Below are positions 10,262-20,854 of a DNA stretch of 64,000 bases, one piece after another (the stretch's first letter is position 1; every line of letters starts with the position of its first letter). The position numbers and the translations under genes were made by a program. The notes below the pieces were generated by a model. The model was not told where the DNA came from. It did not search any database and saw only the letters and a program-made list of their open reading frames with translations. This stretch comes from Conoideocrella luteorostrata (Eukaryota > Ascomycota > Sordariomycetes > Hypocreales > Clavicipitaceae), in the NCBI GenBank assembly GCA_032433595.1, contig JASWJB010000173.1:1-64000 (forward strand). The letters run 5' to 3'.

Positions 10262-11388
10262 ATGCGTACTTTCCTTAAGCAAATCCTCGCGGCCGGGTGC
10301 CTCACGGCCGCAGCTTGGGCCGTCACGCCCGTATCCGATGCCGCCATGAGTCAACTCCTGAATGAAGACGGCGTCAGTCTGGCCATGAAGGCGCAGCCCA
10401 TGTTCTTCTTCGGCCAAGCCATGAACAAACCGCCATGCATTCCAACATTCGCCGTTGTCAATGGCAAGCAAACCCCATCGTCCAAGCTTTGCGATTACCC
10501 CAACGTGGGTTGCGATTGCCGAAATCCCGGGGTGGGCATTGGAAACCCGAGCCCTTCGTTTCCGATTTACTATAGCTACCAGAAATGCTCTGAGTCTTCT
10601 GTCAGGGTCGCCTACAACCTGTTTTATACCAAGGATGGCGCTAACCCGAACAAAGTCTTTGGGCATCCCTAGTGAGTTTGTGTCTTGCCTTGCTTGCTTA
10701 CTTGCTGGCTTGTTTGGAAACGTGGGTTTGGAGTGCTGATAGTTGTTACGTTAGTGACTGGGAACGCGTGATAGTTGTATGGACGAAAGCCGAGGATGGG
10801 CAATGGAGACCCGGGCAGCTCTTTCTCTCGCAGCACAGTGGCTATGGCCGGCTGGAGTGGGCTAAGATTCAGAATACATTCAGCGACGAAGACGCCGGCA
10901 AGCCGAGGGGCGGCGATAACGGCCGCACGTATCTGGACCACGCCAAGGTAAGTATCGGAAGATTCTTATGGCAGGGCGGAAAGTGTCCAGTCTTGCTACT
11001 ACGCTTCCTACATGGGAATGAGAGCTCACTTTCAACCTAGGTCTATGTTGAGTGGTCAAAGCACGCCCATAGAGACACTCGCAACACAGTAAGCTCTAGC
11101 CTCGCCTCACAACAGAAAGTCCAGGTCTAACAGGAACAACAGGGGTTTAATGATCCCCTATCCCAGCTCACAGACAACGCGTTCAGATCGCAGGACTGGT
11201 GGTACTTTCCTAAACGGGGTAAGACAACTGGTTTTGTTGCGTGAGATACAACGGTGACTAAACTTGCTTTAGAGGACTATATCCGCTCGGATCGATCGAC
11301 CGATATTGGGAAGCTTTTGGGTAGCTTTAACTGGGGTGATGCGTCGTCCAATCCACCCTCTGTGCATGATGGGCTCTGCACGGCTTAG
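10262..11388 (+). CDS. NPP1/NLP-type (necrosis- and ethylene-inducing-like) secreted protein, copy 1
   Basis: Five exons (10262-10671, 10755-10947, 11041-11088, 11143-11218, 11273-11388) encode 280 aa with an N-terminal signal peptide. The central motif, assembled across intron 1, is GHPYDWER, a variant of the canonical NLP heptapeptide GHRHDWE. The His, Asp and Glu that bind metal in NLPs are kept, but the Arg-His pair is replaced by Pro-Tyr. Other family features are the preceding FYTKDG segment, the following RVIVVW strand and the LFLSQHSGY segment. Cysteines cluster in a CDCRNPG region before the core. In the family, some members permeabilise plant membranes and many do not; which applies here cannot be read from sequence. 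A close paralogue with the same gene structure lies 818 bp downstream. Confidence 0.82.
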
Positions 11389-12206
11389 CTGTGCTGATGG
11401 TGAGGTTGAATGGCGGGTTGCAATTTTTGCGAGGTCGGATATTGTGGAATCTGGTGCCAAACCTACAGTAAGTCCATGCTGCGGCCAAATAAAAATGGAA
11501 ACAAAGATTTTACAAGTCAAGTGCTCAGTGCCAAGTGCCCCGTTAGTGACAAATGAGTGAATGTCTGGTCAGCATGCCGCAGCTTACTCCGTACAGAAGC
11601 ACTAATATTCGTTGAGCCCAAGCCTCTCCAAACCTTCCACCTATCAACGAGAAATTAAAATTAAAATTCACCAACTAGCTATGCATGTACGGTACGGTCC
11701 AGATAGAGTTCGGATCAGAAACAGGCGCTAGCGACGCAACAGAGCCTCGTGTACAGGCGGTGCCGATTTCCGGACCCCAACGTCTGGTGATCAGCGTCAC
11801 AATGCAACGGCGCCCACGTGAACTCACAAAATGCCATATTCGCCTTTCATCTCGAATCGCTGTCTCGCCATCACTGTCAGTTATTGCTCCGTGGCATTTG
11901 AATACCACCCATGCATCCTACCTGGGCGTACCAAACGCCTATGCTATTCATGTCACGGGCGCAGAACATCGCCATGCGTTATGAGCGCCTGGCACTCAAG
12001 GTTCCTCAAGCACTTCATACCACATGCATCAAACTGTCGTAAGGTAACTCATGATGCCAGCCTGTGTAACTGGCGATAATGTATACATGTATTTATATTC
12101 AAAATAAATAGCACATTTTACCGGCTAAATCTAAAGTTCCAGTTGGATTATGCAAATTCTGCGGATCGCCTAAGTCCCTTAACACTTCAAGCTGACTCTA
12201 AGTAAA
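11389..12206. other. Spacer between the tandem NLP genes
   Basis: 818 bp with no gene-like frame. A TACTCCGTAC motif sits near 11584. The last 100 bp are AT-rich and probably form the promoter of copy 2. Confidence 0.5.
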
Positions 12207-13321
12207 ATGCGATACTTGTTCAGGGCCATGGCCCTCGGGTCACTGGCCGTACCAACAAAAGCCGTTACACCAGTATCTGATGCCGAAATGACAACATTGC
12301 TCAGCTGCGGGAGCGTGAGTCTCGCTATGAAAGCCCAGCCAATGTTCCTGATGGGCCAAATGCTCGGATATCAGCCGTGTATCCCTACCTTCGCCACAGT
12401 CGACGGCAAACAGGCAACTCCCTCAGAACTATGTTCCTGGCCAAACTCCGGGTGCGACTGCAGAAACCCAGGTGTTCCGGTTGGAAATCCGCTGCCGTCC
12501 TTCCCGGTGTATTACTCGTTTAGTAAATGCTCAGACACGTCTATCCGGATCGCCTATAATCTGTTCTACACCAAAGACGGCTTCTCCCCGAACAAGATCT
12601 TCGGCCACCCTCTGTGAGTCATTCCCCTTCGCCGCCAGTCGATCATAAACGGGCCCTATTGTCCTATTGTTTCTCGAGAATCGAATAGAGACGTTATATG
12701 CTAATGCCACCCAAGCGACTGGGAGCGTGCAGTCGTTGTGTGGAACAAAACCGACACCGCGCAATGGACCCCCGCGCAGCTGTTCTTGTCGCAGCACACT
12801 GGGTACCAAAGAATCAACTGGGATCAGATCGAAAGCACATTTACCACCGAAGACGCGAACAAGCCGCGCGGCGGCTGTGATGACCAGAAGAACCTAGACC
12901 ACCCGAAGGTGAGCTGCGCTGCGCACAACATCTAACAACAACGGGCTTTGGTGGATTGACCTCTCAAATAAACAGGTGTATATCGCCAGCGCAAAACATG
13001 ACATTCATATGGATAAAAATACGGTAAGTACTGACGTTCTCTGTCGCGCCGCTCTTTTCAGCTGACAGCACCTGCAGGGTTGGATTGATGTGTTTTCGCA
13101 GCTTACCGACAATGCGTACCGATCAGACGACTGGTGGTATTTCCCTAAAAAAGGTAAGTGATTAGTTCAAATCCTAAGCTGACGACCAGCCTAACGACGT
13201 TATAGAGGACTATATTCTGGCCGATGGGTCAACAGATATTGGCAAATTGATAGCGAGCTTTGACTGGGGTGACGCAGATTCTACACCGCCGTCGGTCGCG
13301 GAGGGACTTTGCGCTGCGTAG
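12207..13321 (+). CDS. NPP1/NLP-type secreted protein, copy 2
   Basis: Five exons (12207-12613, 12716-12908, 12976-13023, 13078-13153, 13206-13321) encode 279 aa with a signal peptide. Exons 2 to 5 have exactly the same lengths as in copy 1 (193, 48, 76 and 116 nt) and identical phases, so the pair arose by tandem duplication. The heptapeptide region reads GHPLDWER: metal-ligand His, Asp and Glu are retained while the canonical Arg-His pair is Pro-Leu. Cysteine positions largely match copy 1, with two extra (in the LLSCGS and RGGCDD segments). The copies differ at many codons and intron lengths differ, so the duplication is not recent. Function is likely extracellular; activity cannot be inferred. 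Confidence 0.82.
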
Positions 13322-14288
13322 ATGGATGGAATTGCTAGACGGGCATGAAAGGCGTAATGCGGGGATTCCGTCTTCGCGTCGGATTAGCGACATATACTGA
13401 CATAATTCTAGCATTATTCTATTATCATTATTCAGGTATACATAAATATAGCCTAAAGACATTTACTGCATCCACAGCGTAGTACGTTGGCGCTTCCACT
13501 CTAAACAATGTGTACTGGATTCATCGGGAGACCCACGGTTTCCTTGGAAGACACCCGGCTTGCAATTTTCGATTTCTGACCATCTTCCGATACCAGCTGC
13601 AGCTGCTTTAAACCAATTCATAATGCTAGCGAGTACGGCACTGACCAACTTGACAGAAGGAATTCTGGTCGCGACATCAATAACACGGGAACACGGAAAT
13701 GACATGGGGCCATGCTGGCGCAGGTCATCCATAGAGATGGATCACATCAAACCCGTGTTGTTCTGTTTCACTATTAGAAACGACAGATTTGCCAGCACAG
13801 AAGTATATTAGCAGTGACAAGCAAGAATATTGAGCTATGTCGGGGTCAGGAACTAAAATGCCGTTTAGAATTCTGCGATGCATTGGAGAGCTGGTGCTGC
13901 GGAGCGCAGGTTGAGCGTTTTCCCAATAACATTCCTAGAATTCGCTGAACCTTGTGCTAGAAGAATGAGCAGTTTAAAATGTAATAATAATTAATAATGC
14001 TGTAAAAGAACAAAATGAACTGGTTTAGCTGTGTGAGCTAGCGGGCAACCGTTACACAATAAGGCTCAGCAGTCATGCCGGAGCGCCACTAGTGCTTCGT
14101 TATATATATATATATATATATAAAGGTATTAAGACACGAAAACTGCACGGAAATACCGTTTCAGAGACAAAGTTCAATGATAATCTCCATGTTTAAACTT
14201 TGAGGTACGGCATGTGATTTAGCACTACTGCAAGTATAATTCATAAGTTGAGCTCGTCCTCCACGACCACATACCATGACCAACTCGT
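13322..14288. other. Intergenic region between NLP copy 2 and transporter, convergent
   Basis: About 970 bp between the 3' end of NLP copy 2 and the 3' end of the minus-strand transporter. Frames at 13463-13811 carry no motif. It contains the TA microsatellite at 14101. Confidence 0.5.
14101..14122. repeat. (TA)11 microsatellite
   Basis: Eleven uninterrupted TA dinucleotides in the intergenic space downstream of the second NLP gene. Confidence 0.95.
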
Positions 14289-16248
14289 TCATGCCTGCTT
14301 GACGTCCAACACATCACCATGCTGATTGACCAAGATTTTCTTCTTCGATGTCGAAGCTTTTACAGGGTTCTTGGAGGCAAAAATATTGTCCAACTCTTCG
14401 AGCTATTCCACGGGAAGCGGGTCAGTAAAATTCACGGACACGCTAGACAAGACTTTTACGTACCGTTCTGCCCTTAGTCTCGGGCAAAGTGAAATAAATT
14501 ATAACGACGGAGATGGCATCCCAAACAGTGAAAATTATGTATGTTTTCCACCCAATGTTCGCCATAGATACCGACCAAGCGTACTGGTTTAGCAGGCCGG
14601 CCAAATTGACTGAGGCGTGTCAGCATTTCGTAGAAATTTTGCGGCGGTAATGGTAATAAAGGCCCGGAGAGACGTGAAAACCTACCAAATAAGTTGGACA
14701 TGGCCATGCCCTTGGCCCGCATTTCGAAACTGAGAACCTCGACAATATAGAGACCCTGCAGCGGTGTGATGCCTACAGAAAAGGCAGCGCCAAATAGAAA
14801 TATCATTGCCAGTGCAGCTTTACTGGCAGACCCATTCGAAAAAATTCCATTACCGCTGGCATCCAATCCAGCATATGACGCAGCGAACTGTGAGCTTGCG
14901 ATAGTCATCCCCAACCACACGACGGTACAGGATGAAAAGGCAAACAACAAGAGTGGCCGTCTGCCAACTCTGTCAACCAACAAGGCCCCGGCAATGGCGC
15001 AAAGGAACTGCACGCAGTTGTTGATCAAAGTAATATTGGCCTGGGATAGATAGGATCTGTATCCAGCTGATTCGAGAACAGACCCCAGAAAGTAAGATAA
15101 GACAGCGTTGCCAGCGAGCTGGGAGAATGCCGAAACAATCAAGTTGCAGCACAAGCGGTAGAAATTACCTTTCTTGACCAAGACGCGGTAGTCCCACCAG
15201 CGCTTGTCGGCGCCGTTCAGATCTAGAAACTCTTCGTATTCTCGCATCTGCAGAGAAACCCACGGCGAGTTTTCGTTTCCATTGCCGTGATACTTGACAA
15301 GCATCTCTTTCGCCTTTTCTTTTTTATTGTTCACATACAGCCACCTTGGTGATTCGGGCAACATGAAGGAGAAGATGAGGACCAGGGAAGGAAAGAGAAG
15401 CTGCAGCCAAGTTATTAATCGCCATGAATAGTCGCCGCCGACATCTACTGCTCCGCGAGCAGCTCCCGACGAGAGAATGGATCCCGAGAACCACAGAGTG
15501 TTATACATTGCTAGCATATTTCGTTAGAAAGATGGCCCTCAAACCGCCGCCTGCAGCTTGTCGGTGAACTTACCGCCAACGACACCTCTGTATGCAGGGT
15601 GGTTTACTTCCACTACATACATAGGGCCACCTGTGGCAACTAGCGAAACGCCAAATCCAAGGAGGAACCGACCTCCCATGAATTGGCCTGCAGCGTTGCT
15701 TGTGCCCTGGATTATCGTGCCTGCAATCGTCATGGTCAGCGATGGCTATGTCTGCCACTCCGATCCATTTGCCTACCAATAATAATGATCAACGCGCCAC
15801 TGGCCATTCCGGCTCGCCGCCCAAAGTAATCGCACACCGGGCCAAGAAACGGAATGGCAACTATGTTTCCAATCTGATACATTGACGACACGATTCCTGC
15901 CCATATGCCGCTATTTGACCCATTGTACTTTGCAATGAACCATGGGTTCTGAAGTAGGTTGTTGATGAGGGATCCATCATAACCATTGGTGGTGCTGTTA
16001 AAAAAGGCGACGAGCGAAAAAAGGTAAATCATAATCTGGCCCCGGGTCCATGGCGATGGCGGCTCCTTGAGCATGGCTTCGTTGTAGGCTTCATCACCAG
16101 TTACCACCTTGGTCTCCACATGTTTCTGCAAAAAGTGTTATGTTAGCAGGATCCACGACTGTACATGGCTGTGAATTGCCAGATCTGTCCTCCGTACCTC
16201 GGAAATCTCTTCATGGACAGAGTCCACTGGAGCGATTTTTTCTTCCAT
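14289..16248 (-). CDS. MFS sugar transporter (lactose permease/hexose type)
   Basis: Six exons on the minus strand (16248-16198, 16125-15777, 15720-15574, 15510-14686, 14609-14464, 14402-14289) encode 543 aa. Twelve-helix sugar-porter features are visible in order: TTNGYDGSL in helix 1, DYFGRRAG after helix 2, a PESPRWL motif after helix 6, DRVGRRPLLL after helix 8, and PETKGRTLEEL after helix 12. These are hallmarks of proton-coupled sugar transporters of the plasma membrane. The sequence resembles fungal lactose/hexose permeases, but substrate is not predictable. The first exon encodes only a 17-residue cytosolic leader. It diverges from the GH125 gene at 17795, with about 1.5 kb between starts. 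Confidence 0.9.
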
Positions 16249-17794
16249 CTTGATTCTGTCCGGCTAACGGTAGGTCGGTTGATGATGGGTCTACAGAGGA
16301 GGATGTCAAGTTGGAGAGAGCTGGCAATGGCACAAGGGCAGCACGCCGTGTGCATTTAAGGGACAGCAGAACCAGTGTCGATTGGCGGGGGTAAATTCAA
16401 GCCAAGGGCGCAGAGCCCAAAATATTTAGAGTTGACTCGACATGGTTTGTACATTCATTGTAAGCTGACACGCAGCGGACTGTTCCATGGTCCTGTATTG
16501 TAGGAGGCGTCCGCACTGGCCAGTCACTGAAGAAATGGAGCTGAACCCCAGGTTTTAGCGCCTCTGTCAGCACACAGCGCTAGCATGGGGCGAGACAGCA
16601 GGCCTAATTCAGCGGGGCAGGGGCCGGAGATATAAGATGCCGCATGGTGGAAGCCGGCATGTGCATGTTTTGTTTGTTGGTAGATGCATCATCAACGGCA
16701 TCAACGGCATTGACGAATTATGGTTGATGATGAATGGCTGACGGCTTCTTCTGTATGAGAAGGGCCTTAGCTGTCACGTGTAACCTCTGCAATCGGCGTG
16801 ACTGAGGCTTTGTCGGAAAGGCTGTCTTTCAGTCTGTCATGAGACGGCAATTTGAAGCCCCGTGCCGTCGGATATAGGAATAACCTCAAATTGACCCTGC
16901 GCCGGCTGATATCCATTGAGCCCACGCTGGTTATTCGGTTCATTACATTAAAGACTGGGTCTATTTCGCCCCATATTGACCGTGAAGCTTTTTGCGGGAC
17001 TTCTCATTTACTTGAAGCCAAGACAAAGGCACCGTTACTCACGATATCTGCCACTGCTTGGCGTTCCCCGAATCTTTTGTCCAGAACGGAGCCGGGACAC
17101 TTCCCGTATTGCTGTCAAATACGAATAAGCAGAGACGCCTCAAGGACAGAGAAGTATTATACAGAACATCGCATGCAGCACGTTGTTTGATCGACGCATT
17201 GCGAGCTAGCGGCTGCAAACTTTAAACTTGAGACCCATGGCCAACAATAGAAACAAATGTAACCTGTCTGCCCGTGACAAGCCCATGACAGCAGACCAAG
17301 TTTCCTCAAGTGTCTCCGTTCCTAGCGTGCAATCCGACCATTCGGTTGGCATGGCCCCGATTGCTTCCTGCCAGAGAACAAATGAACCTTGCACGCTAAA
17401 CCACGCTTACAAAAAGCAAACGTCATCGTGGAACAAGACCGTTTAGATGAAGCGATGCATCGGACAGCACGGCGATCGGCACTCACAATTTCCCAAGACA
17501 ACACCAACACCACCAAACCAACCAGTCATGGTGGAAACCGACTTCCCCGCACGACCTGCACATCCGCCAAAAGGGAAAGCAAGGGCCCATGTCTCTCTCT
17601 GATTTCCAGGAAGAATGACCTCCCGTGTACTAGTATGAGAACCGGCCCGATGTGTGGGGAGGGAGTTAGTCCAAAGTTTACGAGAGGGGAGGTTCATTTT
17701 GGAAAAGGGTTGCCTCTTCGATTGTTTTAATCTTGCACAAACATAGGTGTTCGAAGACGAAATCTGTAGCTACAATCGCACAATCGCCTCGAAA
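16249..17794. promoter_or_regulatory. Divergent upstream region of transporter and GH125 gene
   Basis: About 1.5 kb between outward-facing start codons. Open frames at 16852-17190 and 17206-17730 are without motifs. The shared upstream space permits but does not prove co-regulation of sugar uptake and mannoside hydrolysis. No binding site was assigned. Confidence 0.4.
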
Positions 17795-19849
17795 ATGAGA
17801 ATCACAACTCTTCAGGACCTTGCGGCTGTGGCTGTTTTGGTGGCTGGTCTTCCCTCCGCCGGGGCCGCGTCTTGGCAGGATTATGAGGCCAAGAACCGTA
17901 CTCCGCCGTCGTGCCCCGACTATACGGATTATTCGCAGAAACCTCATGAGCCGTATTCCAGCGGCGAATTGAAGCTGCCCTTCATGCGGCCGAGCGAGGA
18001 GTGCCGGACTTTCAAGAGCCCTGCCGTTGAAGTGAGTCGTCCAACGCGTGCCAGTGGCCCTGACGAGTTCCGTTTCTAACGCATCGGTAGAAAGTTATTG
18101 AGGATATGAAGTCGCGGGTGAAGGATCCTGATCTGGCAAGACTCTTTGAAAACACGTTTCCTTCGACGCTGGACACGACAGTCAAGTATTTTGATCCACA
18201 GATCAACCTGGCATTTATCGTTACTGGTGTAAGTTGAAATGTCCTCAAATTTTGTTTAATGCTATGCTAACACACCAGCAGGACATTACGTTAGTGGCTC
18301 CCTACCTAATTAGCACGTGAATACATGTTGACAGAAGACGTAACAGCGCTCAATGGCTTCGCGACACGGGCAATCAGTTTGCCCATCTCTATAAGCTTTT
18401 GCCCCAGGACGAAAATCTCAAGGCACTTGTCAAGGCCGTCATTAACACCGAGTCTCGGTACATTTCGGCTTACCCTTACTGCGGTAGGCATAACTGACTT
18501 TATATTCGATGTTCCGTGGCTGACGTAGCTAAGGGTCATTTCAGCCACCGCCGGAGTCGGGCCTTAAACCTACAGTAAACGACTACGCTCTCAAGGTCAA
18601 TGTCAATCCGTAAGTTGTTCCCTCTGAAGCCCATGTGCTTGCCATACGCTGACGTCAACAGACCTGTAGATAACCAGACAGTTTTTGAGTGCAAGGTATG
18701 TGTCACGATGACCTCCACTAATTGTCACTGACACAATGCCGCAGTACGAATTGGACTCGCTGGCTGGATTCCTCAAAATCACTAGATCTTACTATCAAAA
18801 CACAAAGGATACATCCTTCATCAACGAAAATTGTACGAACTTAGCCTCGACCTGACCCAATCACTACTGACGGACATGCAGGGGAAACGGCTATGAACAC
18901 AATTCTTCGGACAATCAACGAGCAATCCCAGAGCTCATGGTCCAATGACTGGGAGTTTGTCAGCTATTACAACTGGACAGGCACGGCGGGTTCTCTCTCC
19001 CCGCCCGTTCCTAACGGGGGAAATGGCGAGCCGAAACTCGGCAATGGTCTTGTTGGATGCAGTCATCGACCATCTGACGACCTCTGTGTGTTTAGTGAGT
19101 TTCACTCGTTTCGCTCAACAATGATACCCCTCTGACCATGTGTTGTAGACTTCATTACATCCGACAACGCCATGTTGGCGGTGGAACTCGGACACATCGC
19201 CGACATGCTTGACGCAGAACACAAACTGAATTCGCTATCGGGCAAGGTCCGTCAATATGCAGGCAGCATTCGAAAAGCGGTTCTAGAACACACCAAGACA
19301 CCAAATGGCATCTTTGCCTACGAAACAAACGGCTACGGGGGCCAGTACATCATGGACGATGCGAATGTGCCTAGCTTAGTTTCATTGCCGTATTTGGGTT
19401 TCTTGCCGCGGAATGACAGCACGTATAAGAAGACGAAGGATGCCATGTTTTCACGCGCCAACCCATACTACGCCGTTGGCAGAAAGTTTCGAGGCATCGG
19501 GTAAGGTCACCAGAAAACGCTAATGTTCAAAGACAATTGCTAATTCGCGTTTATCAGCGGTCCACACGTCAGCGCAACGTCCCCGTGGCCAATGTCTCAA
19601 ATATCCGGTGTCTTTGGTACCGACGATGACGAGGAGATCAAGGAACGCTTGGCGCTGATTCTGGAGAACACGTCTGGCCTGGGTCTTATCCATGAAAGCG
19701 TGCATATTTATAATGCGAGCGACTTTACTCGACCGTGGTTCGCGTGGGCGAATAGCTACTTTGCCGAAATGATGCTGGACTTGGCGGAGAGAAAGCCGGG
19801 GCTTATTTTCAAAGAGGATAAGCCGTATGTTGTTGGGAAAACGGAGTGA
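17795..19849 (+). CDS. Glycoside hydrolase family 125 exo-alpha-1,6-mannosidase
   Basis: Ten exons (17795-18031, 18091-18228, 18282-18289, 18347-18483, 18534-18609, 18662-18695, 18745-18832, 18882-19094, 19149-19500, 19558-19849) encode 524 aa with a signal peptide. Family landmarks include VTGDI, WLRDTGNQFAHL, FQPPPESGL, YELDSLAGFLKI, a NFITSDNAML segment, GQYIMDDANVPSL and ESVHIYNASDFTRPWFAW. Known GH125 enzymes release terminal alpha-1,6-linked mannose from glycans. Exon 3 is only 8 nt; it supplies the Asp-Ile and most of the Thr codon before the WLRD motif, and no simpler reading keeps the motif intact. Several N-glycosylation sites are present, fitting a secreted enzyme. Partner activity may come from the GH76-like gene at the right end of the window. 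Confidence 0.88.
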
Positions 19850-20097
19850 CTGCCTGGGTGGTGGTCTGTGGACAAGTTGCAAAAAGTGTTAAGTGGTCAG
19901 TTTTGCAACTGAGCCTCACCTTGCTAATATTAATGGTGCGAGTCTAGCAACAGACACCGTCAGACATGAATCTAATTTATGACATCTATGCATCATTGTA
20001 TAACATTCAACTTTCTATCAACACAATTTTTTGATTCTAAACTATGTACAAGAAGAGTCAATAAAGATGGTTTTGATATGGACACTCGATAGGCCAT

Positions 20098-20854
20098 TTA
20101 CTGGCCAGTGAGGCTGAGACCGGCCAGAAGACCGACAACAGGGGTCAGCAGGGGGGCCAAGAGACCACTTCCGATACCAGCCAGGAGAGGAGACAGGGCA
20201 GCAACAAGACCAGGCAGAAGACCCGTAACAAGGCCAATCAAAACCTTGAGAAGGCCAGCAACAATGCTGAAGACAGAGTGCAGCAGAGAGGCAATCTGGG
20301 ATCGGAGGCCGAGAATGGTGAGCAGCAACTTGACAGTGCAGAGAACCTCGGAGACCAGGACAACGACCAAGTCGAGAACCTTGTCGACATCACCATCGAC
20401 AACAGAAAGACCGGTAGACCCGAGGACCTTGGTCAGAACCTCGGTGAGCTTGAAGTGCATGTCCTGGAGCTGCTTGGAAACATTGTTGCTGGCATCGTCC
20501 TCGTTCAAGGTACCGTCCTGGACTTTCGCCAAAGTGCCGTCTAGTTTTCAATAGGTTAGCAAATGATTGAAGACATACGTGGTATTTTTCAGACTTACTG
20601 ATAGCGCCGGTCTGGCCCTTGACAGTCTTGATGGCACCAGTGAGGAGCTGGATCAGTTCACCGCTAGAAACAATTTCTCTCTTGGAGACGATGCCATCGA
20701 CAACCTGGCCGACGCTGAGGTCGTTGGCGACAACATCGTCAACAATGTTGACAGCATCGTCAATTACGCCCACAGGACGGGCAACTACATTGACGGTAGG
20801 TGCAGCAAAGGCCGAGGCGGCCAGAGTAGCGAGGTAGAAAAAAGTGGTCTTCAT
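20098..20854 (-). CDS. Secreted hydrophobic Leu/Gly-rich protein of unknown function
   Basis: Two exons (20854-20599 and 20540-20098, 58-nt intron) encode 232 aa. I do not recognise the family. The first 18 residues are a clear signal peptide. A region rich in Val and Asp follows, with a dibasic VSKRE site near residue 59 that could be Kex2-processed. A helical, polar middle part precedes a C-terminal 75-residue stretch dominated by Leu, Gly, Ala and Pro (for example LLPGLVAALSPLLAG), which looks amphipathic or membrane/surface-seeking rather than like a normal globular domain. One Cys pairs with none obvious, so it is not a hydrophobin. A cell-wall or surface-binding role is a guess. The 3' end faces the GH125 gene. 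Confidence 0.75.
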
